Shown piece by piece: positions 62,380 through 64,000 of a stretch of 64,000 bases of DNA. The notes beneath the pieces were generated by a model that was not told where the DNA came from, ran no database searches, and saw only the letters and a program-made list of their open reading frames with translations. Within the stretch, counting starts at the first letter, position 1. Each line of letters begins with the position of its first letter. This stretch comes from JAXDMK01 sp963765955 (GTDB lineage Bacteria > Actinomycetota > Acidimicrobiia > Acidimicrobiales > AC-14): assembly GCA_963765955.1 (NCBI GenBank), contig CAVXYA010000001.1, forward strand, positions 1-64,000, in the 5' to 3' direction. The translations under genes and the position numbers were made by a program.

Positions 62380-63078
62380 TCAGAACAGGGTGGCGGGCTC
62401 CTCGGCCTCGGCCAGCAGGCCGGGGTCGTCGTTGGCCACGTTGTTGACCCTCGGGTCGACCGGGCGCAGGCGGAGGAACCCCGGTGCGGCCGGTTGCAGC
62501 AGCGGCGTGACCCGGCCGGGCTCGACGGTGGTGGGGTCGAGCCAGCGGTCCCACGCGTCGGGACCGGCCAGGACGGCCGGCATGCGGTCGTGCAGGCGGG
62601 CCACGTCGTCGTTGGCGGCCACGGTGACGACGGCCACCGTCACGAGCGGCTCACCGTCGGGCGAGACCCAGCGGTCCCAGAGCCCGGCCAGCACCAGCGG
62701 ACCGTCGTGCCCGGGGTCGATGAACCACGGCTGCCGGACGCCGGACGGGAGCCGCCGCCACTCGTAGAACCCGTCGACCGGCACCAGGCAGCGGCGGTGG
62801 GCCACCGCGTCGGCGAAGGCGGGGCGGTCGAGCAGCGACTCGGCCCGGGCGTTGATGGGCCGGGGGCCTGAGGACGGATCCGTCGACCACGACGGCACCA
62901 GCCCCCACTGCATGCGTCCCAGCCGGCGGGTGCCGGACCGGGTGTCGGCCACCACGTACAGGTCCCGCCCGGGAGCCACGTTCCAACTGGGCGCCAGCGC
63001 GGGGGCGACGACCTCGTCGACCCTCAGCCAGTCGACGAGCTGGGTGATGGAGCTGCTGGAAACGACACGGCCGCACAC
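62380..63078 (-). CDS. SOS response-associated peptidase / abasic-site shield (SRAP, YedK/HMCES)
   Basis: A 232-residue SRAP protein. The catalytic Cys follows the initiator Met (MCGRVVSSSS). Further active-site residues are the Asn in RPINARAESLLD, the Glu in VPVDGFYEWRRLP and the His in VARLHDRMPAVLAG. It forms a thiazolidine link with abasic sites in single-stranded DNA. The length is standard, and the ATG at 63078 is confirmed by the MC start. Confidence 0.93.
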   Translation of the reverse strand: MCGRVVSSSSITQLVDWLRVDEVVAPALAPSWNVAPGRDLYVVADTRSGTRRLGRMQWGLVPSWSTDPSSGPRPINARAESLLDRPAFADAVAHRRCLVPVDGFYEWRRLPSGVRQPWFIDPGHDGPLVLAGLWDRWVSPDGEPLVTVAVVTVAANDDVARLHDRMPAVLAGPDAWDRWLDPTTVEPGRVTPLLQPAAPGFLRLRPVDPRVNNVANDDPGLLAEAEEPATLF

Positions 63079-63123
63079 CCCTTTCAGGGTATGCGGCCGG
63101 TCGCTGCTACCGGGTGGTGGGAA

Positions 63124-63402
63124 CTAGGCGTGCAGGCCCCGCCGCTTGGTGACGGCGTTGTAGATGAGCAGGACGATGATGGCGCCGATGACCGAACCGA
63201 TGATGCCCACCGGTCCGAGGCCCCGGTCCTCGCCCTCGCTGCGGAAGAGGACGTCGGCGAGGAACCCGCCCACGAACGAACCGACGATGCCGAGCAGGAT
63301 CGTGGCGCCGATGCCCATGGGGTCGCGGCCAGGCACGAGCAGCCGGGCCAGGGCTCCGGCGATGAGGCCCACGATGATGAGTCCGAGAATGAAGCCCAGC
63401 AT
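63124..63402 (-). CDS. GlsB/YeaQ/YmgE-family membrane protein
   Basis: A 92-residue three-helix protein: LGFILGLIIVGLIAGALARL, LVPGRDPMGIGATILLGIVG, FVGGFLADVLF and VGIIGSVIGAIIVLLIYNAV. This is the transglycosylase-associated or stress-induced YmgE family. The ATG at 63402 behind AGGAGAACAC is chosen over 63435. The function is unknown. Confidence 0.88.
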   Translation of the reverse strand: MLGFILGLIIVGLIAGALARLLVPGRDPMGIGATILLGIVGSFVGGFLADVLFRSEGEDRGLGPVGIIGSVIGAIIVLLIYNAVTKRRGLHA

Positions 63403-63472
63403 GTGTTCTCCTGTCCGAGAAAGGAATGTTGCCACCTAGGTTCCCGAGGGGGATCGGGGGCAAACTCCCGGC

Positions 63473-64000
63473 GTGTTCCGAAAGCTGACCGTCGACCGGA
63501 TGCTGATGGCGGTCGTCCTGCCACTTCTGGTGGCCACGGTGGTCGGCCTGGTCGTCCTCTGGCCTGACGGGGAGGCGGTGGAGCGGCCGGGCAGCTTCGG
63601 CGCCCCGGTCCAGCTGGTGGACGGCAAGGTGGAGGTCGACCGGGTCGTGCCGTGCGACGGCACCCCGTTCGGCGACGACAGCCAGTGCCGGGTGGCCACC
63701 GTCCGCCTCTCCGAGGGCCCGGAGGAGGGCGCCACCACCGACCTGGAGTTGTTCGAGGGACCGGGCCAGCCCCGGCTCCACGCCGGCGACCGGGTGGTGT
63801 TGGGCCGGGCCGTCGACCGGTCGGGGGTCGATTACTACTTCTCCGACTTCCAGCGCCGCAGCCCGTTGCTCTGGCTGGGGCTGGTGTTCGCGGTGGCGGT
63901 GGTCGCCGTCGGCCGCCTGCGGGGACTGGCCGCGCTGGTGGGCCTGGGGCTGAGCTTCGTCCTGCTGGTCGCCTTCGTGCTGCCGGCCATGCTGGAGGGA
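63473..64000 (+). CDS. YibE/F-family membrane protein, 5' part only
   Basis: The open frame from the GTG at 63473 runs off the window end, giving 176 residues. After an N-terminal helix (LPLLVATVVGLVVLWPDGEA) come an extracytoplasmic part (KVEVDRVVPCDGTPFGDDSQ, ATVRLSEGPEEG, LHAGDRVVLGRAVDRSGVDY), then YYFSDFQRRSPLLWLGLVFA, VVAVGRLRGLAALVGLGLSF, the YibE/F entry. The family is of unknown function, with about seven more helices expected past the window edge. Confidence 0.83.
   Translation, partial: MFRKLTVDRMLMAVVLPLLVATVVGLVVLWPDGEAVERPGSFGAPVQLVDGKVEVDRVVPCDGTPFGDDSQCRVATVRLSEGPEEGATTDLELFEGPGQPRLHAGDRVVLGRAVDRSGVDYYFSDFQRRSPLLWLGLVFAVAVVAVGRLRGLAALVGLGLSFVLLVAFVLPAMLEG

Overview
This window comes from a high-GC, high-coding-density actinobacterial chromosome. 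An SARP/BTAD regulator, a DUF222/13E12 HNH protein, a mycothiol-type (MDMPI) protein, DUF2510, DUF2231 and DUF4190 proteins, and many GTG starts with 4-base start/stop overlaps all point to Actinomycetota. The mix resembles Acidimicrobiia more than Streptomyces or Mycobacterium, but that is inference and no rRNA or other marker is present. No tRNA, rRNA or CRISPR array was seen. Many well-conserved genes carry a single-base indel, so parts of the sequence probably contain uncorrected assembly indels.

1-8.2 kb: two divergent iron-chelate-type ABC uptake cassettes (binding lipoprotein, FecCD permease, ATPase). The left cassette also carries an EntS-like MFS exporter and ends in a broken peptide-type binding lipoprotein. 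Short palindromes lie in the promoter regions.

8.3-22.9 kb: an accessory island with seven type II toxin-antitoxin modules (three MazEF-like, four VapBC-like). It also holds three Tn3-family terminal inverted repeats, a decayed Tn3 transposase tail, gene fragments (mnhD, uidA), a small stress module (zinc alcohol dehydrogenase, thioredoxin-reductase-like flavoprotein, tandem universal stress protein) and an SARP regulator. Three palindromes have the 11-6-11 layout of Xer/dif recombination sites and lie between modules. Most antitoxin genes look leaderless, with a -10 box 6-7 nt before the start codon.

23-36.5 kb: a cold-shock gene, a LuxR-type two-component system, a VanY-like peptidase, a four-EF-hand protein and a ferredoxin/metallo-beta-lactamase fusion. 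Next comes an ECF sigma factor fused to a zinc-binding anti-sigma-like motif, a membrane span and a large ectodomain. The gene divergent from it encodes a secreted protein with a similar ectodomain. A patatin phospholipase, a cyclopropane-synthase-like methyltransferase, a DUF899 fragment, a DHFR-like reductase and an alpha/beta hydrolase follow.

37-46 kb: DUF222/HNH, YdeI and DUF4190 proteins, then a cell-surface glycan group (flippase, HpcH-type aldolase, sugar epimerase, GT2 and GT39 glycosyltransferases).

45.5-64 kb: a DoxX protein, an 11-residue-repeat protein, Rieske and DUF2231 proteins, a methyltransferase, a secD-secF fusion, a TrkA-C/CPA2 antiporter pair, a drug-efflux MFS protein, a scramblase-like protein, and a cupredoxin lipoprotein divergent from an ECF sigma/anti-sigma pair. 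That pair overlaps mtnA, which is followed by a short Asp/Ala/Gly repeat peptide gene and a cupin_4/JmjC-type oxygenase. The window closes with an SRAP protein, a GlsB/YeaQ protein and the start of a YibE/F gene.
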